Shown here: piece by piece, positions 11,316 to 22,143 of the stretch
How the letters are laid out: every line of letters begins with the position of its first letter
Numbering within the stretch: position 1 is the first letter of the stretch
Origin: Nectonema munidae
Lineage: Eukaryota; Nematomorpha; Nectonematoida; Nectonematidae
Assembly (NCBI GenBank): GCA_030549495.1
Contig: JAUIRK010000731.1
Location: 62,001 to 126,000, forward strand
Direction: 5' to 3'
DNA length: 64,000 bases
Position numbers and translations under genes: made by a program
Notes under the pieces: model-generated
The model's database searches: none
What the model was told of the DNA's origin: nothing
What the model saw: the letters and a program-made list of their open reading frames with translations, nothing else

Positions 11316-12793
11316 GGGGTCATTCACAATTGGCGTCAACACAGACTGGGAGGGAGGGGGGCTTCCAGTTGACAAAAGGTGGACAGGGGTTTGGAAAAGT
11401 TGACATCAACATTATATATAGATTTCTCTTTTTCTCAGATCTGTAGATTTCACAGTATCTTCTGCAAATCATAAAATGTAACATTAGCGAGTGTTGTAAA
11501 CCATTTCTTACAAATTATGATACGTTTTTCTCTGTCAGGTAATCAAATTTTGCTTCTTTTATTGAAGATATATATTTTCAAACATAAAAATATTTATATA
11601 TTTTATCTATACCTTGGCAAAGCTTCGAGGGGGATTGCATATGCAAAGAAGCGAGAGCGAACTATATAGTATTTAAAGTTAAATAATTTAAACGCTTATA
11701 GCTTTCTTTGGGGTATTTGAAAACTCACAAAACTTTACATAGCTGTCAAGAGATAATTAAAAAAAATAAAATCATCGTATCTCAAATGCAACGAACGAGG
11801 CAACTGGTCCAAAATAACAGTGTATGTATTACAGTTTTTGCGATGATATTTTTTTATAGAACTATATCTGTTTTTAAAAAATTCACATCATTTCTCAAAA
11901 AACAACAGCCATGATGTTTCGTTAAACTTTATATCATTTTATCTTTTTACATAAAACAGAATCTCATTTTATCTTATAAAACAAAACCAAAAGAAGAAAT
12001 TGGATAAAAATGAGACAATGAAATGAAAAATGTAATTAATTTTGAAAAATACACTAACTTATATGCCTCCGAATAGTTTTTATATCATTTTTATATTATA
12101 TACAAAGTAAATTTTTGAAGAGAAATCAATGAAATGGCTCGAAAGGACTACCCACTACGGAGTTATTTAAAAAAATATATATATAAATATTTTTTAAAAA
12201 AACAAATTAAACTTTCATTGAAATTAAAGTATGTGTTTTCAAGCAGAAGTTGTTACCTGCATTTTTGTTAATTCTGTTTTTAGGTTTTTACCACCTCCTG
12301 TTCCAATTAGTTCAACAACAGAAGGCTTAACTATAGACATGATAAACGGTCATTTGGGTTCACTATTTCAAGCTCAGTTTATGAAAACTTTTGGATTAAG
12401 TAGATATTTCGATGAGTTCTGCCCTTCTTTGCAAAAATTGGATGCCGAAGGAAGAACTTTAAAAGAACGCCGCAGTTGCTTGAAGTGTTCAAAGAAAAAA
12501 CAAGCACTCATCATTTTTTAAACCCACACAAGCTCAAATAATTTTAGAAAATGAAAGGTACGAAGAAGTTAAATATGAAGATGAAAACAGTTTTGGGCTG
12601 AATATTTTTGATAGAATTGACCAAATATTTTCTACAAAATAAAAAATTTTCATCTTCTATTTTTTCTTAAAAGTTGATGTCAACTAAAAGTGGGAGGGGG
12701 GGGGGGGTAAAGTGAAGTTGACATTGATTGACAATAAGGGGGGAGAGGGCAAAATTTGACAAAAATTGGTTGACGTCAATTGTGAACGACCCC
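11316..12793. mobile_element. Nested DNA transposon with GGGGTC ends, superfamily uncertain
   Basis: The left end GGGGTCATTCACAATTGGCG and the inverted right end (GACGTCAATTGTGAACGACCCC) match over about 25 bp with two or three differences. The element has long G-rich subterminal stretches with further GTTGACATCAAC-type inverted motifs. The bases next to the ends are TTA on the left and TAA on the right, so the target duplication is TA or a mutated TWA triplet; the latter would suit PIF/Harbinger-like or ISL2EU-like elements. It sits wholly within the second intron of the host pogo element. A splice-acceptor-bounded open frame at 12285-12521 may be its own coding exon (see next entry). Confidence 0.78.
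12285..12521 (+). CDS. Open frame in the nested GGGG-ended transposon, unknown protein
   Basis: After a plausible acceptor (TTCTGTTTTTAG ending at 12284) a frame runs through PPPVPISSTTEGLTIDMING, FQAQFMKTFGLSRYFDEFC and a Cys-containing stretch ERRSCLKCSKK to a stop at 12521. A short acidic segment follows in another frame up to about 12640. The composition (regular helix-like spacing, CxxC) is protein-like, but I do not recognise it as a transposase. It may be an accessory protein or a captured host fragment. The start is unknown because an upstream exon is implied. Confidence 0.4.
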   Translation, partial: FLPPPVPISSTTEGLTIDMINGHLGSLFQAQFMKTFGLSRYFDEFCPSLQKLDAEGRTLKERRSCLKCSKKKQALIIF

Positions 12794-13860
12794 TAATGTT
12801 TTTGAATTTTTTTTTTATAATTACTTTTCAAATATTTTTTTAGGTTATGATCCTGAAAGATATGTCAACTATTTTTACAATTCAAAAGCTTGGATGCGTT
12901 CCAATATTTTTGAAGACTTCTTAACAGGTTTTAATCAACGAATGAGGCTTGAAAATCGCAACATTGTTTTGCTAGTAGATTGCACTGCTTGTCATCATAA
13001 GCTTGAATTGTCAAACGTAGAACTAAAGTTTTGCTGCCTAATACTATGGCTTGTACTCAACCTCTTGATGCAGGCATTATACGCACATTTAAAGTATTTT
13101 ATCGTAAGCAAATTTTAAACATTTTTTGGGACAAATCGAGGATGAAATGCCACAAAGTTTGAACATAAGACAAGCAATAAATTTTATATATATAGCATGG
13201 AATAATGTTTCAGCTCAGACTATTGAAAATTGCTCTCGTCATGTGGGAATTTTTTCAAATAGATCCGATGTAGAAGTGAACAAATAATATTCACCTGATC
13301 CAAAAGAAATAGAGACGGTAGAAGATTTAAAAACTTTAATGCAACAGTTGCCAGGTTCTATTATGACAAGTAAAAATTGTATAGAGGCTGAAAATAAAGT
13401 TGAAACAACAAGAAATTTAACAGATGAAGAAATCGTTGAAAGTGTTGCTCTAGCCGAAGAAAGAAACGGTGGTAGTTCTTTTAGTATTCAAAATGATGAA
13501 TCAAACTCTGATTCAGAACCTCCAACATCCATTAAAGAAATGTGGTCTTATTTAAATGGAGAAATAAAATTTTGTGAAGAAAATTAAGATTTCTCCCAAT
13601 TTTAAATCAACTGAATAAAAAAAGTGAAAAAAGAATTAAACAAGATAGTATAGAGAAGTTTTTAGTATTAATTTCAGTAAAATTTTCAATTGTTTAAAAA
13701 TTTATTTTTGTTTTGACATTTGAGTGTAAAATTTTTTAATCCGACCTCACAAACGCTATAACCATAGATGTCGGATTAACCAATCATCACTGTATATATT
13801 CAGTTGACTATCTCTATCCGGAAATCACTAATTCGGACCTTCGTTAATCCGAAACATTGG

Positions 13861-14527
13861 TTATTCCAGAAATTTTTCTTTGAGTTGGACGAAATGACCA
13901 AAAGGAACTGATGCATATTTAATTCCATCATGCAGCAAAACTGCTTTGAGACTTTTCAAAGACGCGTCAATGAATAAACGCCATTGTTTCGGTTCATGAG
14001 TCAACCCAATTTCTTCAAACAAAAAGATAAAGTATTACCCATAGAGTAAAGACGTGAAAATCCTATGTCTATGTCTGTATTTTTAAAATTTTACACCTGG
14101 AGACAATAAATTTCACTCTTTCAATCGTGATGCTAATATCTCAGAGGATGATTTTGTTAGATTCAAATCCTTTATCAAGTTCATCTTGATTTATAAAGTT
14201 ATGTTTTTCTTGAATGAGCTCAGTCTTTATTGGTATCCAAGTGCTATCATCATCTGAGTTATCATCTTCATCAGAATGATATGATTGTGAACAAACTGGA
14301 ACTGGCAAGTCATCACTGTGTGGAACAGGTGCAATTGAAGAAGGAATATCTGGATAAAAAAGCTTTATTTTGTCTGTTGACTTCTTATAAACAGACAAAT
14401 CAATCATACAAAAATAACAGTCATTCAAATGATTTGTTGGTTCCCTCCACATTCTTGGAAATGCAAATGACATAGACCTTCTTTTTCCAACCTTCCAATG
14501 TTGATTTACAAGAACCCTAAATTTCAT
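13861..14527 (-). mobile_element. Fragment of a multicopy ORF family known from arthropod genomes
   Basis: An open frame at 14527-14141 contains FAFPRMWREPTNHLNDCYFC and, further on, FYPDIPSSIAPVPHSDDLPV and an acidic segment. Past a decayed stretch (14140-14030) the family resumes in another frame at 14030-13861 with EPKQWRLFIDASLKSLKAVL and KYASVPFGH. I recall this order (W-R-E-P...DCYFC; P-x-x-PSxxxPVPHSxxLPxP; W-R-L-F-I-D-x-S-x-x-S-L-K-A-V-L) from many uncharacterised multicopy proteins in arthropods. Their nature is unresolved. The copy is broken and truncated at about residue 240 of the family pattern. Confidence 0.6.
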
Positions 14528-15743
14528 GCAGAGCCCAAATTTTATCCTGATCTCCTATTGGCATGCCAAAATACTTTTAATAGGCTATAAAATACTTTGT
14601 ATTCAAAGAAATGCTAAGCTTGACTTCTTTAGGCCCTATATATTCACCACGCACATAACAAAAAAATTACCTTCTAATTTATATATCCCTTTAGCCATTT
14701 TAGAAATGACTAAGAAAAATTTTAAATCCTAAATTAAAAAAATATAAATTTAACACAATAAATTTATCATAATTTTTAGGACGTTTTTCTGTTTCAGTGT
14801 GAGTGAGGTTGCATAGATGACAAATTTTGCTTACTTATCACTCTATTGAAGGTTCAAATCTGTAGATTTTAAATCAATAAACTTTTGGCGAAGAGATTTA
14901 ATTAAATTGACTACTTTTACAAGGTGTGCTTACTTAGATTGTAATTGTTGGGATACTTTTCGAATCTTACCAAGAATATTCGAAAAAAATCAATAAATAA
15001 ACAAATTCCACATCAATTTGAGCAATTAAACCACGAGCAGTAATAGCTCGAGCGCTAGTGAAGGAGTTTAAGGAAGTGAAGAATTAAAAAATATATTAAA
15101 AATTTCAGTCAACAAAAATTTTTTTGAAGGTAAAATTCGGCTATTTTTGACTCTATAAAGTGTTACATCACATCACATACCTCACACACACCGACACTTT
15201 TACATCAGCAAAGCTCCATTTCTTTCTTTATATATAGTACATTTTATTACACACATGCAATACATTATTATATCGAAGGAATTTTCCTACACTTTCTGTT
15301 GTTGCGCGCAATATTTTATTTATTGTAGCAACAAGTGCTGCTAGCGACCGTAACTTTGGTCCTTCTGGCCGGCTATCTTACTACAGAATTAGCTTTAAAA
15401 ATCAAATCCGTAAATATTTCGTTTTTAAACAGTGCTATAAAAAATAAATTTTCTTTTAAAAATTCAATGTATAAAAACAGTATCATTTAAATTAAATTCT
15501 TTATCAAAATGAAATCGCTGTGTTTTAAGGAGGGCGGTTGAGGGCTTAAATTTAAAATTGCAGATTCGGGGCAGCCTCAAAATTTAAGTGCGGGCGGTCG
15601 AAGGCATTTTTATTTTTTTATTGCCCGCTGCAAATTTTGGCTGGGCGGGGGGTGTGGCCAAATTTTTACAACCCGCGCAGAGCTCTAGTACGCACCAAAA
15701 CTTATAAGAAAAACATTATCAGAAAATTGAAAACTCACACGCT
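14528..15743. other. Intergenic AT-rich sequence between genes A and B
   Basis: No supported gene. The stretch 15520-15690 is locally G-rich (GGGCGG-type runs and CGCGCAGAGCTCTAG) and resembles the edge of an uncharacterised repeat. This is the tail-to-tail intergenic space. Confidence 0.4.
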
Positions 15744-15749
15744 TTTATT
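15744..15749 (-). terminator. Polyadenylation signal of gene B
   Basis: AATAAA on the minus strand about 40 bp past the stop codon of gene B. Confidence 0.65.
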
Positions 15750-15788
15750 AAAGAAAGTAAAAATGTTTAGGTTTAAAGAGAAGAATGA

Positions 15789-16006
15789 TCATGGGGAGGA
15801 AGGAGGAGCCTCTTGCTCTTGTTTTGAAGGAGAAAGCTCGTCTGTGTCTGGATCGGTGGACTGAGCTTTTATGCGATTCGCTCTTGCAGTCATGAACTGC
15901 TCTGGATGAAGAGGCAAAATGCCAGCGAGAGCGAAGAGTTTCGCCAATCTGGGAGTGCACCTGACGTCTTTGCACAACCACTCGTTTAACCTTTCACAGT
16001 CTATAG
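15789..16006 (-). CDS. Gene B, terminal coding exon (conserved protein, not identified)
   Basis: The minus-strand acceptor CTTTTCTAG precedes base 16006. The exon supplies the last two bases of a codon and 71 more residues: IDCERLNEWLCKDVRC, then LAKLFALAGILPLHPEQF, then a polar tail (about 35 residues) to TGA at 15789. The incoming phase fits exactly the phase-1 end of the exon at 22325-22144. The codons are GC-rich against AT-rich introns. A hAT element sits only 65 bp upstream of the acceptor. Not recognised as any family; the globular part followed by a disordered Ser/Glu/Pro tail is what can be seen. Confidence 0.78.
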
Positions 16007-16070
16007 CTAGAAAAGTTGGCAATTTGAAATAACAAGAGAAGATTTGCGAGATAGAAAGGTCAGTCTTAGC

Positions 16071-17030
16071 TAGAGTTGAAAAATAATCGTGTTTTCAAAA
16101 CCGATTTTAATGAAAACTGTTTGGACTATGTTTATAATTAAAATTAAACTATAAAAATGTTATTATAAATTAAAAGTTATTTTTAACATCACCTACAGAA
16201 GGATGAATGATTGGGCAATACAAACTTCATTCAACTTCTTTTCCAAGCTTCAGCATTATTGCTGCCCCATCTGTTGTAGGAAAACTACAATGTCTTTTTT
16301 ATACACAAATTTAATTTCTTCGAAATAATTTCTTCAATTTGAGAAGAATTCAAAGACTCAAATATTCAAATCATGCCAAAGACACCAAGAACTTTTGGTG
16401 CCACTAATATTAAGTGTCAAATAGCTTTTATTTTGTAGAGATGTAAATTCGTCAAGACACAGAAAAACGAACACCATCATATCATCTTAAAAGCTTATTT
16501 CTAACCATTGCTGTGATCTAGGATGTGGCATATCGTATGTATTGCTAACTAAGCTTTTTTGTATAAATTCACTATTTGCAATGCAATGAAAACTCAATCC
16601 ATCAATGCTAGCCAACAAAGATATTTCTTCTTCAATTGATTTTTTAACTAAAAATCCAGCAATATTTTGATTAACAGTTTTAGAAGATTCTGCTTGCTCG
16701 ATATTCATCAAATGAACTTTATTAGTTTTCATACTTGATGTTGTTCCTCCACAGCATTTTAGAGTTTTTTTGCAAATATTACAACCTGCAAAATCTTTGT
16801 CACGCTTTGTAAAATAATTCCAAATTTTGGATTTAGAAGACATTTTAAAAATAAAACCAAAAAACTTAAATTTCAGAAATTATTTAAAACTAAAAATAAT
16901 ATGAATAATAATTTGATAAGAATTATAAATGTAAAAAAAATAAAACTGATGTAGAACCCGGTGTTTAGCTACGGTTTTCGATTTTTAACCCTAACCTGGA
17001 TTTTAAGTTATAACCGGTTTTTCATCACTA
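16071..17030 (-). mobile_element. Internally deleted hAT transposon with exact 8-bp target duplication, in gene B last intron
   Basis: The 8-bp direct repeat GTCTTAGC flanks the element (16063-16070 and 17031-17038). The terminal inverted repeats are TAGAGTTGAAAAAT on the left and, inverted on the right, TAGTGATGAAAAA, of the TAGNG type common in hATs. The minus strand encodes an N-terminal BED-type zinc finger from the ATG at 16843 (YFTKRDKDFAGCNICKK). It continues with transposase-like pieces to about 16200 (LDEFTSLQNKSYLTLNISG and CIAQSF). The C-terminal half of the transposase is missing, and several breaks are present. It depends on a related transposase in trans if it ever moves. Confidence 0.9.
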
Positions 17031-17244
17031 GTCTTAGCTAAGATGCCAAAGACCGCAAAATTAATATTGAAGGAAGTTTTTCAAGTGTCAGAGGAGTAGT
17101 TGGACAATGGACAGGCATCTTTGAAATAATTTAGGTCGGCAAGAATGAAGCACAATTTTGGAAAGAGAATGTTCTCGCCAAGGCTCGCACTGGGTCTGCC
17201 ACACCCAAACAAACTTCTTATTTTTCAGATGTACCTTTCTTTAA

Positions 17245-17352
17245 CCCTTTCACCCACAATGGGACACCAGTGTCCCAAAAATCGTCTCCTTATATTTTAC
17301 AAAATCTGATTGAGGAAGAATGCAGGCGATAGAAAAGGAATGCCTAAAAGGG
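17245..17352. mobile_element. 108-bp MITE with TTAA target (family 1, copy 1)
   Basis: Flanked on both sides by TTAA (17241-17244, 17353-17356), with CCCTTTCACCC at one end and CCTAAAAGGG at the other. The internal GGGACACCAGTGTCCC is a short dyad. The same sequence is found inverted at 53794-53900. TTAA targets and CCCTTT ends are the hallmark of piggyBac-mobilised elements. Confidence 0.85.
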
Positions 17353-17839
17353 TTAATTACTTTTGTATAGATGTTTAAGAAAAGTTTTTATTAAATCACT
17401 CCTTAAAACCAGTCTTTGAATTGATGTATTTTTATTTAGGCACAAATATTTACATACTTTTGACAAAACAGTTTATTCTGAAGGGAATTATGATTGAAAT
17501 TTTGATACATCTCATTTTTACGCAAACTCTATAATATTCTATTTGAGAAATTTTTCAACTTAAATTTACAACTACGTTTTGTAGAGTTTATGATCCGGTC
17601 AACAATTTTTTTTTCTTTGGCAGCCTCAGGGTGTTTTCGGGGTTTTGAGGTCGCTGATTCGATTAACATGGTTTTGTCGTTGGCTCAGTTTAGAAGATCG
17701 TGCCCAAATAAGCCTAAACGCAAATCTCCCTGAAATACTTCAAATAGAAGCAGTAAATAATAATATCAGAAAATACATAATATTTTTGTTGTGTGTTTTA
17801 AAACGTTTTAGAATTTTCTTTTAATTCTTTTCCTTTTAT

Positions 17840-19080
17840 TCCAGAGTTGAAAAGGTTCCGAGAGAAAAGGTTCTTCAAAAGCGTGTAGTTGACCGGTGCT
17901 TGTTACCGTGGACAGTGTGGCCAACAAAGGGAATTTACAGCTTGTCAAGGGGCGTACAAAGCCTTCGATTGAAACAGGTGACCAAGATAAGTCGGGCCCC
18001 ACGGGTGCAAACCGTGGAGTCCCGCGGTTGGACCAATGGTGCGAAGTTGAAGTTGCGTACCAATGGTGTGGAGGGCCCAAGAACTTTGATGCGCCCGTAT
18101 CAATGTATGAAGGGGTTTAACAAGCCAAAAGCAATTGGCCAGCCTGGTTCGCTTCTCTGTTGCCCTGAGGTCTCCGTGCCGTTTTCACCAGTCGCCTGAA
18201 ATCGATGAAACCAAGGTTCGCGATCTTTCAATATCAAGGGTGAGCGTAGGCTATGAAGACCCTCAAGGCCCTCGCTTTTCAATCAATCGACTTAATGCCA
18301 GTGGGCCTTGTTTGTCGAAGGAGCAGTCTGAAGTTCTTGCATCACGACTCCAAGAAAAACTTCTTGATTCTGGCACAAAAGTAACATCTATAGGACAAGG
18401 GAAGGCGCTGTCGTTTCTTTTCTAAAGGTGCTCTTTTGTAATGTTTGCTCTTACGGGTTTATGCCCATCTCTTTATAGTGCGAAATCAAGTCAAAGTTGT
18501 CTTTTGTATGGCTAGTTTGTCCTGTACCTGGCCTCACCAAGATGAAGAGGTATGTGGTATCCATTGTTCTTGAAAACAAATTACATCATGGTGTTTGTGT
18601 GGCTTGAAAGGTGATTTTCGCGTCCAAGGGGTCCAATTTGTTCTTTGGGGGAGGAAACGAGAAAGAGCCAGAACAAAATCGAAGGCCATCTCAATGGTTG
18701 TACCCAGGTATTCCTCCTGCAAAAACAGGAAGCTTTGTTAGGCGTTGAACAAAGGGTTGTCAAGTACTTGCTTTCAGTTTTCGAAAAAGCAAAGGGGGCC
18801 CAGTTCGAAGCTCGAGGGTTCTGCTCTATCTATGAAGGGTTGGTTATGTTGGGTGTCCTTCAAGTGTAGTGCAAACTTTTTGGAATAAAGCGTAATTACA
18901 AGAATGGTCCGTAAGTGTTCTGCACAAAAACAGGGGCAAAGTGGCTAAAGTTCTTTCTTGTTTAGCTGACAGTTTCTGGTATCTTGGTGATTACAGGAGG
19001 AGAAGGAGAGTTAAAGAAAAAAAATGGAAGAGAGGTATCAAGGCAATGGGGGCACATGGGGCTACTGTAACTTTTGAGAG
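17840..19080 (+). other. Purine-rich, GC-richer island, possible decayed copy of the 14-kb multicopy family
   Basis: About 1.2 kb has clearly higher G content on the plus strand than anything around it. It begins after a splice-acceptor-like tract (CTTTTATTCCAG at about 17844). Only short frames remain. The frame 18135-18425 contains CLSKEQSEVLASRLQEKLLD, which resembles the central segment of the family seen at 14.0 kb (there SSEILASRLKE). The frame 18645-18869 (KIEGHLNGCTQVFLLQKQEA) is protein-like but unrecognised. It could be a retro-copied or captured coding sequence. The link to the 14-kb family rests on one short segment. Confidence 0.35.
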
Positions 19081-19914
19081 GTGAAAGTTGCTCACGAAAA
19101 TGTATAAAGTCAATTTCCTTTTGTGAAAAAATATTGTTTTGTGTGTTCATTGTACTAAGAATCTAGTGTATAATAAATGTTTGCAAAAATTCAGAAATTT
19201 TTAGCAAATTTTTTGTATATTCTGAAATCTATGAAAAGTGTTCAGTTATTATAGGATAAATGAAATGATGTTATATCTAACTTAACTTGTTAGATTGAGA
19301 TTTTAACTGTCTTTGTGGTTTTAGATTATCATAAAAATAATATCTGACATTTTTGCACTATTTAGCCGTTTTTTGTACGTTTAGTTATGGTCGCGAATGG
19401 GTGATTTCAGACGAATGACCCCCCTGTGATATCTCCAAAACTAGAGCCAACTTGAAAAAACAAATGTCAGATTCGGATTCAGCGCCCTTGAAAACCCCAG
19501 AAACCAGTCTCACTTTGCCTGCCAAAAATATTGTGTTGACCAGTGTAATTATTAAATTTTATTATTTTTTAATATTTAACCCAGACCTCGTGAGCCCTTT
19601 TTATGATTCCTCAGTGACAGGGACAGCTTTTCGGCACCCTACCTCTTCCCTAAAATATTGAATATATTCAGGAAACACTCGCAGGAACGCACCAAATAAT
19701 TGACTGCGAATTCTATGGTGTCATTTATTTTTTTATCAAGATGCATTAAACCTATTATTAATTAATAAAGAATTAATTTTTTTCTAAATATTGTCTTAAT
19801 TTATTGATTAACCAATTTATATTTGTTGTTTAATATTATACAATAATAAATATATAAATAGCCAAAAACTTATTTAGCTTATTAGCAAAAAAGATGGCTC
19901 TAAAATATTGACAT
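19081..19914. other. AT-rich intronic stretch
   Basis: Nothing supported apart from a short open frame at 19452-19661 without recognisable content. Confidence 0.4.
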
Positions 19915-20510
19915 TTGCAACACACACTTTTGAATGTGATTATTTATATTTTCAATACATTTAGAACAAAAACTTTCTTTTTATTTGTGCTTATTTTGCA
20001 AAGATAACATCTTGTTTTTTTGTTTGTCAAATTTTCGTTTTCACTGATTGGAGCATCAACTTAATTTGAAAGCCAACGTTTTCAAAAAATTCCTACAGAT
20101 ATTTTGACAGTATTATTGTTTTTCAGACTATTCCAAGTAATAAATGATTTAACGACGGTAACATTAAAAAATAATGCCATCGACCTTTTTTGTAACATAG
20201 GTACGCGCCATTGTGTCTAGAGGATCAATAACACAGTTTGTTGCCTTGTAGGAATTATTTCAGGTTTTATAGAGAACCAAAATCAATTTTTAGTTGAATA
20301 GCAATTGAAGAAATCAAATTAAACACTATTTTTTTAGAACAAAAAAGTAGGATTGTGCAATCACCTTGAAAGTCAAATACTGAATAACAAAGCTTTCTGA
20401 TCTCCTCAGTTTCATAGTATCAACTAAATCCGCTTCTTTTCAAAAGCTCGCGAACCAAAGGAACATTTGTGAAAAAGTTACCTCTACTTATGCTTCAATC
20501 ACAAAAAAAC
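19915..20510 (-). mobile_element. piggyBac transposase remnant
   Basis: The minus strand reads, in order and in changing frames, RGNFFTNVPLVRELLKR at about 20500-20450, KPEIIP at about 20270, ALFFNVTVVKSFITWN at about 20170, and a Cys-rich end KTRCYLCKIS at about 20010. This is the usual order of the piggyBac catalytic C-half and its terminal zinc finger. Many breaks; no terminal repeats found. Sequence at 21130-21310 and 31340-31510 is shared and may be the 5' part of the same family. Confidence 0.65.
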
Positions 20511-20615
20511 TATATTACGAAGTGAGTGTATATTATGAAACCATTAAGGTATTTATAGCCTAATCTTTCTGAAACCTTAGCACGTTACTTTAGAAAAATG
20601 TCAATTTATAAACAC

Positions 20616-20871
20616 CAGTGGCCCTCAACCTTTTTTAACAAAGGTCCAAATTAAGAAGCAACATTGCAGTAGGGGGCCGCCGCATCAAAGGCATAAAATG
20701 GCTTTTTACTCTGAAATATTGTCCAAATTGCTGCATACATATTATAAAATGATTAAATCAAAAATCAATAAGTTTTGACTGTTTTAATATGATATTGTTG
20801 CCCCATTTTCCTGCACCTTTGTTATGTGGGCAGCAAAACAAGAGGTTGAGGGCCGAGGTTGAGAGCCACTC
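20616..20871. mobile_element. Non-autonomous hAT element (MITE)
   Basis: The left end CAGTGGCCCTCAACCTTTTT and the inverted right end GAGTGGCTCTCAACCTCGG agree at most positions. Both are of the CAGNGGTTCTCAACC type seen in hAT-Charlie/Zaphod-like families. About 256 bp, no coding capacity. The 8-bp duplication is not clear. Confidence 0.7.
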
Positions 20872-21129
20872 TAGTAACAAAATAACAAGAGACTGTTTCA
20901 ACGTTCAATTATTTCAATGAATGTTGCACTCGACCTACATTAAATCGAAAAGGGTTTTAAAATGAGATGGTAGAAAAGATTGACGGCCGCTACTCAAACT
21001 AAACCGAGTTCTTTTAAAGCTCCTTAGTTTATCGATCCCAGGGTGTCCTGCCTAGAGACAGCTTTAAGCCAGATGTTTCGATAGGACCACATCGAATTGT
21101 CTATAAATTCCTCATCTGCGTCTTATTTC

Positions 21130-21310
21130 TACTATATTTTATAGTGTCTAATTCTATGGTAATCCTTCGATGGTAGCTCTACTTTCATCAGAAATTCATT
21201 TTCTGCAATCTGTCTTCGAAAAATATTTTGGATGATTTATTTAACACAAAACCTATGAGATGCCAAAGATTTTCTATTGAAGAGAATCTTCATGAAGCTC
21301 TCGTACGTTT
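21130..21310. repeat. Dispersed repeat, copy 1 (second at 31340-31510)
   Basis: The two stretches share TGGTAGCTCT followed by an ATTAGAAATT-type block and GAATCTTC along about 170 bp, with many differences. They are old copies of one element in the same orientation. Possibly the 5' part of a piggyBac because copy 1 lies upstream of the minus-strand piggyBac remnant; that is inference. Confidence 0.45.
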
Positions 21311-21681
21311 TAAGTCAGTTCGGTATTAGGTCACCTGTTAAAACTAATTTACTAACAATTGAAATATTTTGATTAAAGCACCAAAAGTTTGTTTGTTTTT
21401 TAGATTCAATCTTTCTCTAAAGTGAGAAGCTCTGAAAAGTTTTTAATGTTTCAATCGTAGTTAAGTGTGACACTTATTACTTTTATATTATCCAATTTTT
21501 TTTGTAAATTATTATTTAAATACATCAAGTTTTATCACATCAATTCACTTTGCTGTTCAATGAATGGGAATCGTTTTAATGCTCTCATTCTTCTTTTTGT
21601 TAACAGAGACATTCGATTGGATATTGACACCATTATTTAAATGCATGCTAAAAAGTGTTATAGACGAATGAAGCTCCTTAA

Positions 21682-21803
21682 CCCGTTAACGACAAAGATA
21701 ATCAGACGATATCATCTAATGTAAAGCAGAAGATTTGTATTAAAGAGCTTTCATAAACGCAGACGATTTTATTTTTGTAAAGTCGACATTGGGCGTTAAC
21801 GGG
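21682..21803. mobile_element. 122-bp MITE (family 2, copy 1)
   Basis: The ends are CCCGTTAACG and CGTTAACGGG, with TTAA at 21678-21681 on the left (the right-hand duplication is mutated). Another copy lies in inverse orientation at 37162-37290 with TTAA on both sides. Confidence 0.85.
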
Positions 21804-22143
21804 TCCATCCTCTTAGTTCTTAATCTAGTTACTTTCTTGTAATAAACTTATAATTTTTTGGCATATTATCATGATACTCTAAGTTTAATGATAAAAAGTC
21901 AATTTTCGCTTTTTATTAAACCCTTACCCAAAATAAGATAAAAACAGCTTAAAAATGTTGATCTTAAATTTATATGCTTCAAATTTGAGTTCTAGTTTAG
22001 TAAAATGCGCCCCTGAAAAGGATCGAGCAAGTAGAATTTCATAGAAAATAAACGCGAGCATGATGTGGCATGGCAATCAACTATTTAGTGGGAGGACAGG
22101 AGGAGTGGTAAACGTGGGAGTAGGAGCGCGGTTGAGTACTTAC

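Larger units (their letters stand above)
10240..13792 (+). mobile_element. pogo/Tigger-like transposon with intron-containing transposase, carrying a nested element
   Basis: The ends are CAGTGATGCTTTCCTAATCC at 10240 and, inverted, GGATTAACCAATCATCACTG ending at 13792. Both are flanked by TA (10238-10239 and 13793-13794). The transposase begins at 10551 (ATGTCTAAACGCTCTCG) and can be traced as pieces. Pieces seen: NLGNVEKCKLDFL at about 11053, ITLAFCCNATGCDKLKP at about 11219, YDPERYVNYFYNSKAWMR at about 12846, LLVDCTACHHKLEL at about 12970, and an acidic tail ending at 13587. Two introns fit the reading: 10991-11046 and 11312-12843, both GT-AG. The second intron is enlarged by another transposon (11316-12793). 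Several stops and frame changes show that the gene is dead. Confidence 0.88.
16007..22143 (-). other. Gene B last intron (6.1 kb)
   Basis: Begins with GTAAGT on the minus strand (22143) and ends with TTTTCTAG before 16006. It contains the hAT (16071-17030), a TTAA MITE (17245-17352), the purine-rich island (17840-19080), a piggyBac remnant (19915-20510), a hAT MITE (20616-20871) and another TTAA MITE (21682-21803). Intron status follows from the phase match of the two exons. Confidence 0.7.

Noticed and set aside
14230-14475. Plus-strand open frame over the multicopy-family fragment
   Set aside because: The minus strand carries the recognisable motifs; this frame is its shadow.
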